From Calycina herbarum (taxonomy: Eukaryota; Ascomycota; Leotiomycetes; Helotiales; Pezizellaceae), in contig LLEY01000102.1 of the NCBI GenBank assembly GCA_001414485.1, positions 124,001-188,000 of the forward strand: a stretch of 64,000 nucleotides of DNA. The letters run 5' to 3'. A program made the position numbers and the translations under genes. The notes beneath the pieces were generated by a model. It was not told where the DNA came from, did not search any database, and was given only the letters and a program-made list of their open reading frames with translations. Below are positions 34,049 to 44,554 of the stretch, one piece after another (the stretch's first letter is position 1; each line of letters opens with the position of its first letter).

Positions 34049-36210
34049 CTACGCATCCCCCTGTGTCTCGATTCCTCCCATATGCGTTTGACCAGCATGG
34101 CTGAGAGCACACATGGCTGCCAGAAGCGAGGATTTTAATATCCCAACTTTTGCCCTATCACTTTTCAAGATTGTCAAAGTGAGGAAAATGACGCAGAGCA
34201 CTTCCAGTACGGCAAGATAGGAAAGCCAAGCCCATCGTATCTTCACGAACGTTTGCGGTATGAAGGCTAAGCCTTCTGCTGGATCACCACGGAATGGGCG
34301 GCTGCGAATACTACACCTCGTTAGCTTTTTCAAATGACATTCAAGCAGAAAAACTTACGCATTAGTTACACTGGTTGCAACATTCCTAGTCACATTTCCG
34401 ATTCCTTTGAATCCGTATTTTTCCAGTTCGGAAAGCGTTGCGTTGCTGGACTCCGTGCCGGAAGTCTTGCCGGCAGTCATATCCATAGCCGTAAAGATGG
34501 CAAGTGCTGCATTGGTGCTCGGCTCGCCCAGTGCTCGATATATATGATGTACGTCGTATGCATAGATCCCGATGGAATAATTCCCAGGCCAAGAATCCTT
34601 GAAATAACTTCGTATTCCTTGTTGGGAATAACTATCGATCGTATAATTTGTGCTGTCGTTGTTCCCATGGAGAATCAAGTTATCTCCTATCAGAGGGGCA
34701 TCGAGTGTTTCGGGTGTTCTTAGATCTAGAGTTCCGGTGGTGGAAATGACTTGGTGAGAAGAAGAAGTGTTGTTTGTTGTAGCTTTACCATTTACGACAT
34801 CGGTGGAATAGGTGTTCACACACCAATGGAAGACAACTTCCGCCGCTCGATAGTTACCGTGACATTCGCGTAGGATTCGCCCACTTAATATTTGTGCTGG
34901 TGTATAACGAAGAAATTCGATATGTAGTAGTCTTGGATGTTGGGCCAGTTGGTAAAGACCAATGAGTCTGATCCGTTACCGTATTCCGGAGCCAAGAGTC
35001 CTACGGATACGTCTCCCAGCTTCTGTTGCACACCATTCCGCAATGATGCGATTAACATTGGGGGTTCCATAAACGAATGGTTGGAGTTGAGAGGATCGGA
35101 GACCGTGAGCCATTCAGTGGCATTCGTGCATACACTCAATGAGCTGTACTCTGGCCATGTACAATTTCCGGTGGAACACGTGGGCTCGAGTATTGGCACT
35201 GAAGTGTTTGGCGGGGAGAACATGCCGTTGAGCATGGAGTGCTTTATTGCTTGTGACACATCCATTTGGGACTCGTTAGTGATAAGGTAAATTCAGGAAC
35301 GGGGCTTATTACAGTGGTCATCAAAAGCGACATAGTCAAAGTAGAACCAGCTCCGCAAGGAATTTGAGATTGCATTTCCCCCGGAAGGAACTAAGTGGGA
35401 GGGTTACGCGATGACTTGCTGCGTACTTTGAAATTGAAATCAACAAATTTTGGTTTATTGAGTAATGGAAAACCGGAAAAGACATACAGCGGAGCAGTTG
35501 CGATGCACAGAATAGAGACAAGCGCACCTATGCTTGCTAAATTTCTGAACACGATGTTAGCAATCCATGACCGAAATCTCCTTTCTTGGAGTGACACCTA
35601 CCTCCCCTTAAACTTTCCAATGAGCTTAAAACCCCCAAGAAATTCCCTGCTGGCCTCATCATATGTCTGAAAATCCCCCAACGGTCTTTCCTCCTTAACA
35701 AACTAAATCCACTTCAACTGACCAATTGACTCGGCGACCGGCACTAGCAAAGCAGCATTTGTAACGACTGTTAGTAGGGCTAGGTAAGAATTGAGCGTGA
35801 CATTAAATGGCCAATTGGGAAGCGGGCGATTGTTGAATGAATTTAACAAAACCACGATTCCTACGAAAGCGAACAAACTGAGAAGTAGATACAGGATTTC
35901 CTTTAGCCACCAGTCTGGATGGAAGACTCCCCAGGTTGATCGCGTGCGAGTCAGTTTTGGTGCTTTGAAGTCCTGCACTGGGGAGATGGGAGGGTAATTT
36001 GGTTTTATGTTGGTTTTTAGTTGTGATTCTATGCTTGCTGTTGCTGGTCTCTCGGTTGAGGTGTTGCTGCCATTTTGGGGGTATTCCGTTTCCCCTCCCG
36101 GATTTCCTGTGATATGTGTGAATGGGTTTGAAACTCTGGTTTGCGATGGTATCGATCTTCGAGGTATGAGATTGCGATACTATGAGGATAAAGAGTCTTG
36201 AGAGTGTTGT
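34049..36210 (-). pseudogene. DUF3176 membrane protein, probably inactivated
   Basis: Residues characteristic of DUF3176 are in order on the minus strand. They are TWGVFHPDWWLKEILYLLLS (first membrane helix, near 35930), NRPLPNWPFNVTLNSYLALL (second, near 35830), VPVAESIGQLKW (35720), a third helix near 35530, CSTGNCTWPEYSSLSVC (35170), HWCVNTYSTDVVNG (34815) and the C-terminal ETFV-like block with a fourth helix (WAWLSYLAVLEVLCVIFLTL, near 34210). Introns fit at about 35610-35550 and 34355-34305. The family motif W-L-W-F after QLK is W-I-stop-F (TAG 35703-35705). A frame change is needed near 34910, and the first exon does not splice in frame from the only upstream ATG (near 36215). Together these indicate a decayed gene. 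Function of the family is unknown. Confidence 0.7.
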
Positions 36211-38037
36211 TCCACCATCGCAAATTATCAATCGAAAAGACCGTAGCTTCGTAAATCGAATCTAAAGTCGGATAAAACGCCCTTCAAAACCAAACGCCAC
36301 GAAATTTCAAAACGTAAAAAGGAAGGGTCCTAAGGCAAAGAATTAAAGTTTGGGCGATATACGAGTGAGTATTTAAAATTTCTAGGTCCATGTACTGTAC
36401 GTAAATGCAGCCTTGCCACAACCAATTGATTGCGGCAATTGGATTGGATGGACGCAAATAAAATATTACGAACGAAGAATTATCATTGGTCGACTCCTTG
36501 GAAATAGCCCCTAATGCTTAAACGAGATTTTTGGGGCTCCGCTTTATGGCCATCCAACAATTTTATGCTTGCGATTCCCATCTAGATAAGAGAATCTTTA
36601 CGTGAAAATACGGTTTCACGTTTCACAACTTTAAAGATGCGGCCGATAATAAGGGGGATTTTTACTCTGTCGTGCACCAAAGGGTGCAGGAATTTGTGAC
36701 TGGTCAATAGTAGAACGCCTCTCCTCTGCTCCTTCCATTGTTCAACAGAGACTCGATAAATGGATTAAATTATCCTAAAAGGCTCGAAAAATTAAGATTA
36801 CATTATTTTTATTGTTCCACAGGAATTGAAACAGTTGGAGAAGTGCAGGTGGTTCCAGAATACAGTCACGAATTCGGTGTTACACCCAGACGAGGTAGAA
36901 AACACATCGAGACATCGTCTCGTACCTGTACAACAGACATTATTAAACCCAAAATGAAATTACGGAAGATTTAATAAAATGTAGGTTTTCGACGAGCAGC
37001 TTCAGTTATCATACCACTCTAAATTCAAGATCCGGGCAGCTAACAACTTCACAGCACCTTTACAGATGACACTCTACATCTTACACAAGTGGCCCGCAAC
37101 AACCATAGTTTGCCCCAGCTCATCAAAAGATTGGATTGCCTTTGCTGTTCTTTTGCTGGCTCATCGCTCTCCGATTGTTCAGTAACCTTTAATCAAGGAG
37201 GCAAAACAAGTTGCTCGGTTTTGGGACATCAATTTCTCTAACAGCGGTGAGAGCGCAATTTTATAATATGAACTATCGTTTCCAATCATCTAAACCCATG
37301 AGTGTACGATAAAAGGGACTGGGATATCGCCTCTGAGGGTGGTATTGGAAATATTTAGAAGGTAAGTCGGTTCCTTTGGCAATTTATTCTCAACTTGTGA
37401 TTTTGCGTCAGCTACGCAGTAAAAAAAAAAAGCCAATTGTCGGCGAAGAGGTACCTAGATACCTTTGGTAGACCACTGATAAGATGACTGTTCAACTTTC
37501 CATAAGTAAAGAAGAGCGTAATTACAAGATGGTCCGCTTTGGGTAGAGGTTTGCATCTGAGAATGGGGATACTCTTTGGTGAATTTACATCAGTGCGACA
37601 AAAGACCGATTGGTTCTATAGTTTCTTCGATATAATAAACTCCCTGTATCTGTAAGTAGGATCGAGCAGCGGTAAGGTGAAGTGGTTGCTAAAATGGAGG
37701 AAGCCAAGTCACGTGAATATTTAACCACCACCCATCGCGCCTTCCATTTTATTGTTCTTCCCTCGAGGAGCTAGTTCTGACCGGTGACCACTGAGCTTCC
37801 ATGTTGACGTACTTTATGCCTACATTCTAGGTAGAATCCAACATCAACGCCATCGCGACGGCACCACCACAACCGCGAACAACTACAACCAATTTCTCCC
37901 ATTGTGTTAGTACCGCGCGCATCTACTTAAGCGACTTCCGGGCTCTGCGATACTGGCTGCGATACTGGCAGACTCCAGGCAGCGACGGAACCCACAGAAG
38001 AATCGGATCGAGAGCGTACCTCAGGTACGGCACCTGC
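36211..38037. other. Gene-poor intergenic region
   Basis: About 1.8 kb without a convincing gene. A 78-codon ORF at 36738-36974 shows no conserved motif and no splice context. Two inward-facing CCAATTG motifs lie near 36420-36450. The last few hundred bases should hold the promoter of the 38038 gene. Confidence 0.5.
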
Positions 38038-39414
38038 ATGGCGATGGATTCAACCGGCTGGCGGTTTCCGCAGTGGAAGAAACTACCCCTCGAGATTCGA
38101 TTGATGATATGGCGCGCAACTATTGAGCCACGGATCATTTCCATGGTAGCGGCGGAAATGAAGGTGACGGCATTGGAATTGTGTCTACGTCGACTTGGTT
38201 GGGATAAAGAGCTTCCAGTGCAAGATCTGGAGGATTCCATTGCTACCGCACTCAAGGGCTTAGCACACTTCAAGAAGTTCCCACCGAGAATCTGGACTCC
38301 GGGGTCAGGAAGAGGCTACAACGAACAAGATCTCGCGCGACAGGTTGAAAAGGCCATCGGGGATCTTCGAGCTGTGGCAGACCCCAATGGAACACCTGCC
38401 AAGGACATCGGTCTTCAACGACTTGTATTCGCTTTCCTGGACAACGGGGTATCTCTCGAGTATCTACGGCCTCTACTTGGACTCCCTGAGCGTACACCCA
38501 AGCCTGACATTGAGGATATTGAGATCCTTGTCAACTACTTGCCAGACGGTATCCATAAGAGGTTTCAATTCGGGAGCACCCTCTACCCGGACCAGCCTTC
38601 CAACCGCCAAACAGACGCTAGTTTCCTACTGTCTCCTTTTGAGAGTTACAAATCTGCCCTCGGCCCGCCATCAATCCTGGTAGTCTGCCGAGAGTCCCGC
38701 GGTTTTGCGTTGGAACATTACCAACTTGCTTTCACAAGCAATACTCTCTTTGGAACATATTTCAATTTTGAGATCGACACATTATACTTGCGATGTCATC
38801 AGATTTATGGCTATAACTACCAGCCAAATAATAGTCGCCGTCTGACATGGGTTGCCAATTTTCTTCATCGTCCCACACTTTCGGTGCCTCTAACGCTGGC
38901 CGCAACCGAAGACGTTGAGAGGGTTAAATATCTTGCCGTTGAGGTCGATCCACATAACATCGGACCCAGCTTTGGTGTAAAACATTCGTGGCAACAAGTC
39001 GAGTTTTCCACCGATGTAGCTTCGCTGCTTCGCATTGTTCCCAACACTGAAAAGATCACCGTTCTCGTCCACAGCATCGGGAAGAAAAGCCAACATCCTC
39101 AATTCGTTGATCCGATAAATTTTGACAAGGCCTTGTCGCATTACAAAAAGTCACTAGCATCTATTGTTGACGATCCGAAAGACCTAGGGTTGGGGGTTAC
39201 AGCTTTTGGTGTGAAGGAAGAAGAAATCAGGTCGCACCTAGACGAGGAGGGCGTGAAAAAGAGAATTGACAGAGAACTCCCAGAAATCGAATACAAATTT
39301 GGGATAGATGTTGACCACCAGGAGAAACTTAATACTCTTATCAAGGTGTGCAAAGCTAGAATGGTCAATTGCAAATGGACTTTGGAGCGGAAGGTTGCGA
39401 AGCTGACAACCTGA
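38038..39414 (+). CDS. 2EXR domain protein
   Basis: A single-exon ORF of 458 codons. The N terminus at residues 8-30 reads WRFPQWKKLPLEIRLMIWRA, the F-P-x-f-xx-LP-x-EIR-x-x-IW signature of the 2EXR family. A long variable insertion follows. The second signature lies at about 215-255 (ILVVCRESRGFALEHYQLAF, then YFNFEIDTLYL). The C-terminal third is charged and helical. ATG 38038 was chosen because the signature follows within ten residues; a Met two codons later is an alternative. No signal peptide or membrane helix is seen. The family is large and functionally obscure in fungi; some relatives lie near HET and NLR loci, as here. Confidence 0.85.
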   Translation: MAMDSTGWRFPQWKKLPLEIRLMIWRATIEPRIISMVAAEMKVTALELCLRRLGWDKELPVQDLEDSIATALKGLAHFKKFPPRIWTPGSGRGYNEQDLARQVEKAIGDLRAVADPNGTPAKDIGLQRLVFAFLDNGVSLEYLRPLLGLPERTPKPDIEDIEILVNYLPDGIHKRFQFGSTLYPDQPSNRQTDASFLLSPFESYKSALGPPSILVVCRESRGFALEHYQLAFTSNTLFGTYFNFEIDTLYLRCHQIYGYNYQPNNSRRLTWVANFLHRPTLSVPLTLAATEDVERVKYLAVEVDPHNIGPSFGVKHSWQQVEFSTDVASLLRIVPNTEKITVLVHSIGKKSQHPQFVDPINFDKALSHYKKSLASIVDDPKDLGLGVTAFGVKEEEIRSHLDEEGVKKRIDRELPEIEYKFGIDVDHQEKLNTLIKVCKARMVNCKWTLERKVAKLTT

Positions 39415-40030
39415 GCATAGTGGTGTCGGAATATTTTCAAATGAGGCGGAAAATGGCTGTCAAATGTTATGATAGCTCATCTTGGTGTCATCTGTCAATC
39501 CCACACAGAACAAATTGCTTCTCTTGCATGCTAGATTTGATATTTGCTGGGCTTGGAAGAGTAAGAAGAGGAAATGAAGCATATAGCAATGAACAACAAT
39601 TTACCACAAAATTTCTCAGTGATGAGTCCAACGATATTAATTTTCCGGGGTTTGAAGGAGTAGTTTATGGTTCTCAACTCATTGCTATGAGTAACGATTA
39701 TTGATTTGTGCCAAAAAATATTCTGCTCGAGAAATTTATCTTTACTTTAGTGCACACACCCACACATCAAGGGGCATCGTGCTGACATGGTTTCAGTCTA
39801 TCATCTCCTGTCTCAATTTCTTGATTCCTCGAATCTTTTGCTCTTGCGCTCTTTGCAACTCTTTTCTTTATATTTTCCTTTTACTGTTCCATTTCTTTCT
39901 CCACGTTTTCATTCTCTCTCAACTTTCATTACCTTCACTCTAATTTATTTCAGGGACTAAAGATGGATAAGAAATGTGACTTCTGCCTAAATTTTGCGTC
40001 CTGTTTTAACAAGACAAATCCACGCAAATA
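39415..40030. other. 3' flank of the 2EXR gene
   Basis: No gene recognised. The region 39780-39950 is pyrimidine-rich on the plus strand. It ends at the TA duplication of the MITE. Confidence 0.5.
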
Positions 40031-40524
40031 CAGTGAGTTGCGAATTAAGCTTCCCTTTTGACGATATTTTGTAAACCGTGTGTTTTTGGAAATTTTCTTA
40101 TTTCCTAGACACTCTTTCCCTCTTTACTTAATAACAACGATATTATTATATTCCCGAGAACAGCTAATAAGAGCTCTATACCCCCTTTCTTACTCTATAA
40201 ACTTTTTAGGAAGAAAACAGACACTTTTATATATGTCTGAATTTTTATAGGGTCTTGGCAGAGATTACTCAACTTTACAGGGGTGTGAAATTTTTTCTTA
40301 AGAATTAACTATTACTAAGTTTATTCTTGTTATACTTGCTTAGATATAGTAATAAATAGAGAGGAGGTATAAGAAGATATAGCGGTTCTTTCTAGCTAGG
40401 TCTTATATCTTAAAGAGTACTTTAGTTTTCTGTTTTCTAAAATAAATAAGGGAAAAACCTAGGAAGACAAAAGCACAGTTTACAAAAAAAGTGTCAAAAA
40501 GGAAGCTTAATTCGCAACTCACTG
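40031..40524. mobile_element. MITE of Tc1/mariner type (494 bp)
   Basis: It starts CAGTGAGTTGCGAATTAAGC and ends with the inverse complement, flanked by TA on both sides (40029-40030 and 40525-40526). The terminal inverted repeat runs some 50 bp with a few mismatches, continuing past TTTGAC to TTTGTAAAC. The interior is TA-rich, contains no ORF and looks RIP-mutated. The TA duplication and CAGTG ends are typical of Tc1/mariner-pogo elements moved in trans by a transposase encoded elsewhere. Confidence 0.85.
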
Positions 40525-40526
40525 TA

Positions 40527-41655
40527 AAACAAATGGGCGGGATCTTATGCTTATAATTATGATGTTGGCATTATAGTAGTAGATAGATACAGGGAGTAAC
40601 CACCTCCATTACCTCTATCGGGTTTAAATGGCCTCTTTGACACCACAAGGAGTGAGATTATGCTATTAGTTCCCAAAGCTATTAATCCATTGCTTAAATA
40701 TCCCAAGAAGGTTTTGCAACGATATCCGCATGTATAGGGTGACACGGGTACGGTCCACCTTCTCCCTGAACGACCGCATCCATTCCCATACCTTTCCCAT
40801 TACCAGCGGTGTTTAGGAGAGAGGATATCGAGGAACACTTGCGCAAAGGCTATAATAATCGTCGGTCTGTTTGGGTTTTTATTTTACTCTAGTTGGTTTG
40901 GATAGTGTATTTATTCAACATTAGTTGGAGTGAATATATAGTTTTTGTATATTTGTCCCAAGGATTTTTATTGCCGTAAATTATTTTCCTAACTTCCATT
41001 CTCTTAGACGTTCAGAGAAATAAAAACTCTTGAATGATCTTATGGTGACTACAACTCAGAAGCGAACCAATTAAGTTTTCAAGAATTTGTAAGTATAACT
41101 TTTTTCGTATCCTTGCTTTACACTTCCTATGCCAAAGTAGTAGAAGCTTTATACATTTTTGAAGCCATTTTATACGGGGTTTGGAGAAGTACACCACGGT
41201 ATAGTATTAGGGAGTTAGTTAACACAATGACTCGAAGAAAGGTTCGCTGGTTGTCAGGTTGGATATTCATTTATTTGGGCTGGTCTTGGCAGGAGGAAAT
41301 AGCTATATTAAAATCTCTGCAAGAAAAAAGCCTCAATACAATATTTAAAGAAACTCAGAGAGCAATGTATTCAAAAAGAATTGTGGGGGGGGGGGGAGTG
41401 TCATCATACGCCGATTGGAAAGGATTACTTAGAAAATCCCGAGTAGCCAAGATGTTCAAGTGAGAAACATCATGTTTACTTCTTGAATTTGACCATAGGG
41501 CTTTCCAGCCACGGCCAGAACACACTCTAACTTTAGCGCCAAACCCCAGCTCAATCTATTCCCAATATCAAAACTGTTCGCAAGTCGATCTTCAATCAAC
41601 ATCAAACACAACACCGCGCACGTCTACCTTGACGCACTTCTTCACACACTTCTAC
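40527..41655. other. Intergenic region
   Basis: No convincing gene. A run of twelve G stands at 41384-41395. A 116-codon open stretch on the plus strand at 41113-41463 has no recognised motif, and that G run lies within it. Confidence 0.45.
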
Positions 41656-43600
41656 ATGGCGAACAAAATGGCGTATCCGCCAGCTCACCTTTCCGGCCAT
41701 ATGGACTATCGGTCAGTCATGAACGACCTTTTCGATTTGGCCATTAGGGAAAATACGATCCCAGGCCTTATGAACCCGACAGACCCCTTCACGGCCCACT
41801 ATGACCAAATAGAACTTCAATTAGGCCGTCAATATGGGAATCATCCTAGAGCTTCTGATTTCATTCAAGAGGATGCTGAATTTTCCATGGCAAAATCGTG
41901 CTGTAAGTGTAAGCAATTCAAACTTTGAGACATGAGCTAATTATCACATTTCAGTCGGTGAGCGCCGCGCTCGGGACTTCATCGCCTCACGACAACCATC
42001 TCAAAGCCAACGACCAGCAGCTCGAGAACATGACAGATTGTCGCGTCTTGGGTTTGAAAGTTACGGCCGCGAACGGGATGCGCCAACCTCGTACAGTCAA
42101 AGCCAATCCTATCGAGAGCATGGCAGATTGCCGCGCCTCGAGCCAGAGCGGCCACAACAACAAAGTTACGATCGTTATCCTCCGACCTTGTCTCAACACT
42201 CATCGGTTTCGAACTTGGTGTCTTACAGTGATCAGCAATCTCGCAATTAAGTCGCCCCTGATCCCCGAGATCAGTACCGGCCACTTCCTCAGTCTTCCTT
42301 TGGGCCAAGCCATACTCAACTACCCATGATGCCTCGTTATCCTATTGAGGATGACTACGGTGCTTACGATCGCCCAAGTCGCCGGCTACTTGATTCTCAG
42401 GAAGGCTACCCACCAGACATTCGCCAAGAGCCTCGTCAGCCAGCTCGATACCAGTCTTCCCGGCCACAGTTTTCTCCTTGGTTGGAATCTGATCCTCATC
42501 GCTCCCTATATCGACCACCGCCAGAGCCTAGCTCTAGATATGGTCACGATAATTAGGTTTATCATTATGATCGGCCACAAGTCCAGTTTCGGCCAAACAC
42601 GGAAGGCTCAACCGAATAGTTCATTTCAACATACCATTGAACCCCGCTCTGGTTACAGTACATAGTGCTCAGTTATTCCGGCCACCTAACGAGCTACCAA
42701 GGCGACTCCAGGAGTCATCGCGGACTGTCTACGAGCCCGGCTCTGGATCTGCTTCCCAAGTTCCGCTAGCACGTAAATTTCAAAGCATTAACAACTAAAC
42801 TATGCACTAAAAGGATGCCATCGACGCCGAAGATGGGCAGGATTCTCGTGCTCTAGTAATACTTAGGGGAAACAGAACTGGATCCAGCAATTAAAGGGGA
42901 ATGAACATCACAATGGAGCTGATTTTGTAGTTGGGATAAAAGCGAAACCAGCAACATGCTTTCACAAACACATGTCCGGATGGACGTAGGATTTGAATCC
43001 CGAGCACTTTCCCAGAGTCATCATACGTTTGACTCTTCATTCCCCATCAGCCAGAATGCCAATTCAACCGCCCAAACATATAATGTCCGTATGGACGTCA
43101 GACCACGAGCGGCAATGGTAACGAGTCCACCGAGTCGATGCCGCATAACTTTGATCTTGAAATGGGACGAACGCGGATTATCAAGAAACTCAATTCTACA
43201 AGCCAGCCATCAAGTCCAAAGTCACGAGAAAGCAGAAACCGGTCACCAAAAACTCACATCGCCAGGAATCCTTTGTCAACAATGAAGACTGATCCGACAT
43301 ATTTCTTACAAGGGACAGCACATAAGTTGAGGATCAGATCCTCTGGCCAATCAAGGTTGAGACACGGAGACAGCTGATGAGCAACCTCTACAGCCAGCCG
43401 AAACCCGATTGCAAATACTCAATAAGCAATCCGATCATCCGGCACTTTCGGGTGATGAGAACTATGTACAATCGGCTAGTGATACTTCGTATGAAGATCC
43501 AGTTTCCGGGGGAGTCAAAATTGGGAGCTTTGAGAATGAATATCATCGCTGATTGCGACGCATCATTTGTGTTAGATAATATAATAATGAAAAGCAACGA
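41656..43600 (+). pseudogene. Decayed Gln/Arg/Ser/Pro-rich protein gene
   Basis: Exon 1 opens at ATG 41656 (MANKMAYPPAHLSGHMDYRS) and splices at 41903 (GTAAGT) to 41955 (TTTCAG) in frame. The product then becomes a disordered Gln/Ser/Arg/Tyr/Pro-rich sequence (SYSQSQSYREHGRLPRLEPE, QQSYDRYPP, RYPIEDDYGAYDRP). The same frame is broken by TAA at 42248-42250, TAG at 42554-42556 and further stops near 42620-42640, all one C-to-T change from Gln or Arg. Low-complexity coding-like sequence continues in shifted frames to about 43600. A repeated unit REHDRLSRL/REHGRLPRL is encoded near 42030 and 42120. I do not recognise the family. The intact N-terminal exon and biased composition show it was once a gene. 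Confidence 0.5.
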
Positions 43601-44554
43601 GTAAAAGTCGTCATCCTGTTGCATATACAGAATTTTAAAGTGCCATGGAAGATAACTTACCCATGCTATCACCATAAAGTCTCGATATCCCGATCCCCTG
43701 GACCTTTCGAACTTCGAGTATGAGCTCAAGTCTGCCTTGCAATTTATGATAATGAGTTCGCATCTAAAGTATAGTCCAACCTGGTATTGGCTTGGCTTGT
43801 CTTGATATAACTAAGAACATCGGTCTTTGCCTCTCCGGCACTATCCTATCATGTTATGCGCGATACTCTCAGACAACTATAGCTATTCTTCGAAAGGGTC
43901 TAGGAGAATTAAGAAATGGGGTTTCTGATTTTTCTAACCCGTTTTAGAGAATTGAATCAACTTCTTCTAACTATTTAGCACAATGCTTACACATGTAGAT
44001 CGGAGAACAATGCCCATTTCTCCTATAAATAACCCCCGTGGAACCGGTAATCTCACTTTTGGTGGAGTGGCTTCAGAAACCAGGAAATTGTTACCATCGA
44101 GAACTTTCAGTTCTGTAAGCCTTTCCTTTTGTAAGTGAAGTTGTCCCTAAACAGGCATGTATGTGAACTATAGCATTATATGGTGTTATTTCATGCTCTC
44201 AATATACTACAGGGATAATTTACTGGACTTACAAATGGTTCAGGTCTCAAGGTTCGAGAAAATAACCAAGCGCGAGTGGCCTCAAAGAAGTGGTTTGGAA
44301 TCACATGCGTCATGTTTGAGAATCTCGAAAGCTTGACTGGATAAAGATAAGCTTGATTTATTTTCTATCAACATCTTTCGACAGTAGATTTTTCTCGATA
44401 GTAAAAGGGGATAACGGTAAATAGCAGCGGAAACCAGAATAAAGAGAATTCACAAACCTTCCAGCACAAAAATGACGAGAGGAACTGTCCCTGCCCACTC
44501 CCACTTTACTATGAATTTGAACAAACGCCTAAGATGAGAGTACACATAATGAAA
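43601..44554. other. Intergenic region
   Basis: No supported gene, RNA or repeat is visible. Confidence 0.45.

Noticed and set aside
36738..36974. 78-codon ORF in the intergenic region
   Set aside because: No conserved motif, unusual composition and no splice or promoter context.
41113..41463. 116-codon ORF on the plus strand
   Set aside because: No recognised motif; it contains a twelve-G homopolymer run and probably starts at a non-ATG codon.
42984..43010. Possible tRNA B-box (GGATTTGAATCCCGAG)
   Set aside because: No A-box at the proper distance upstream and no cloverleaf stems can be formed.
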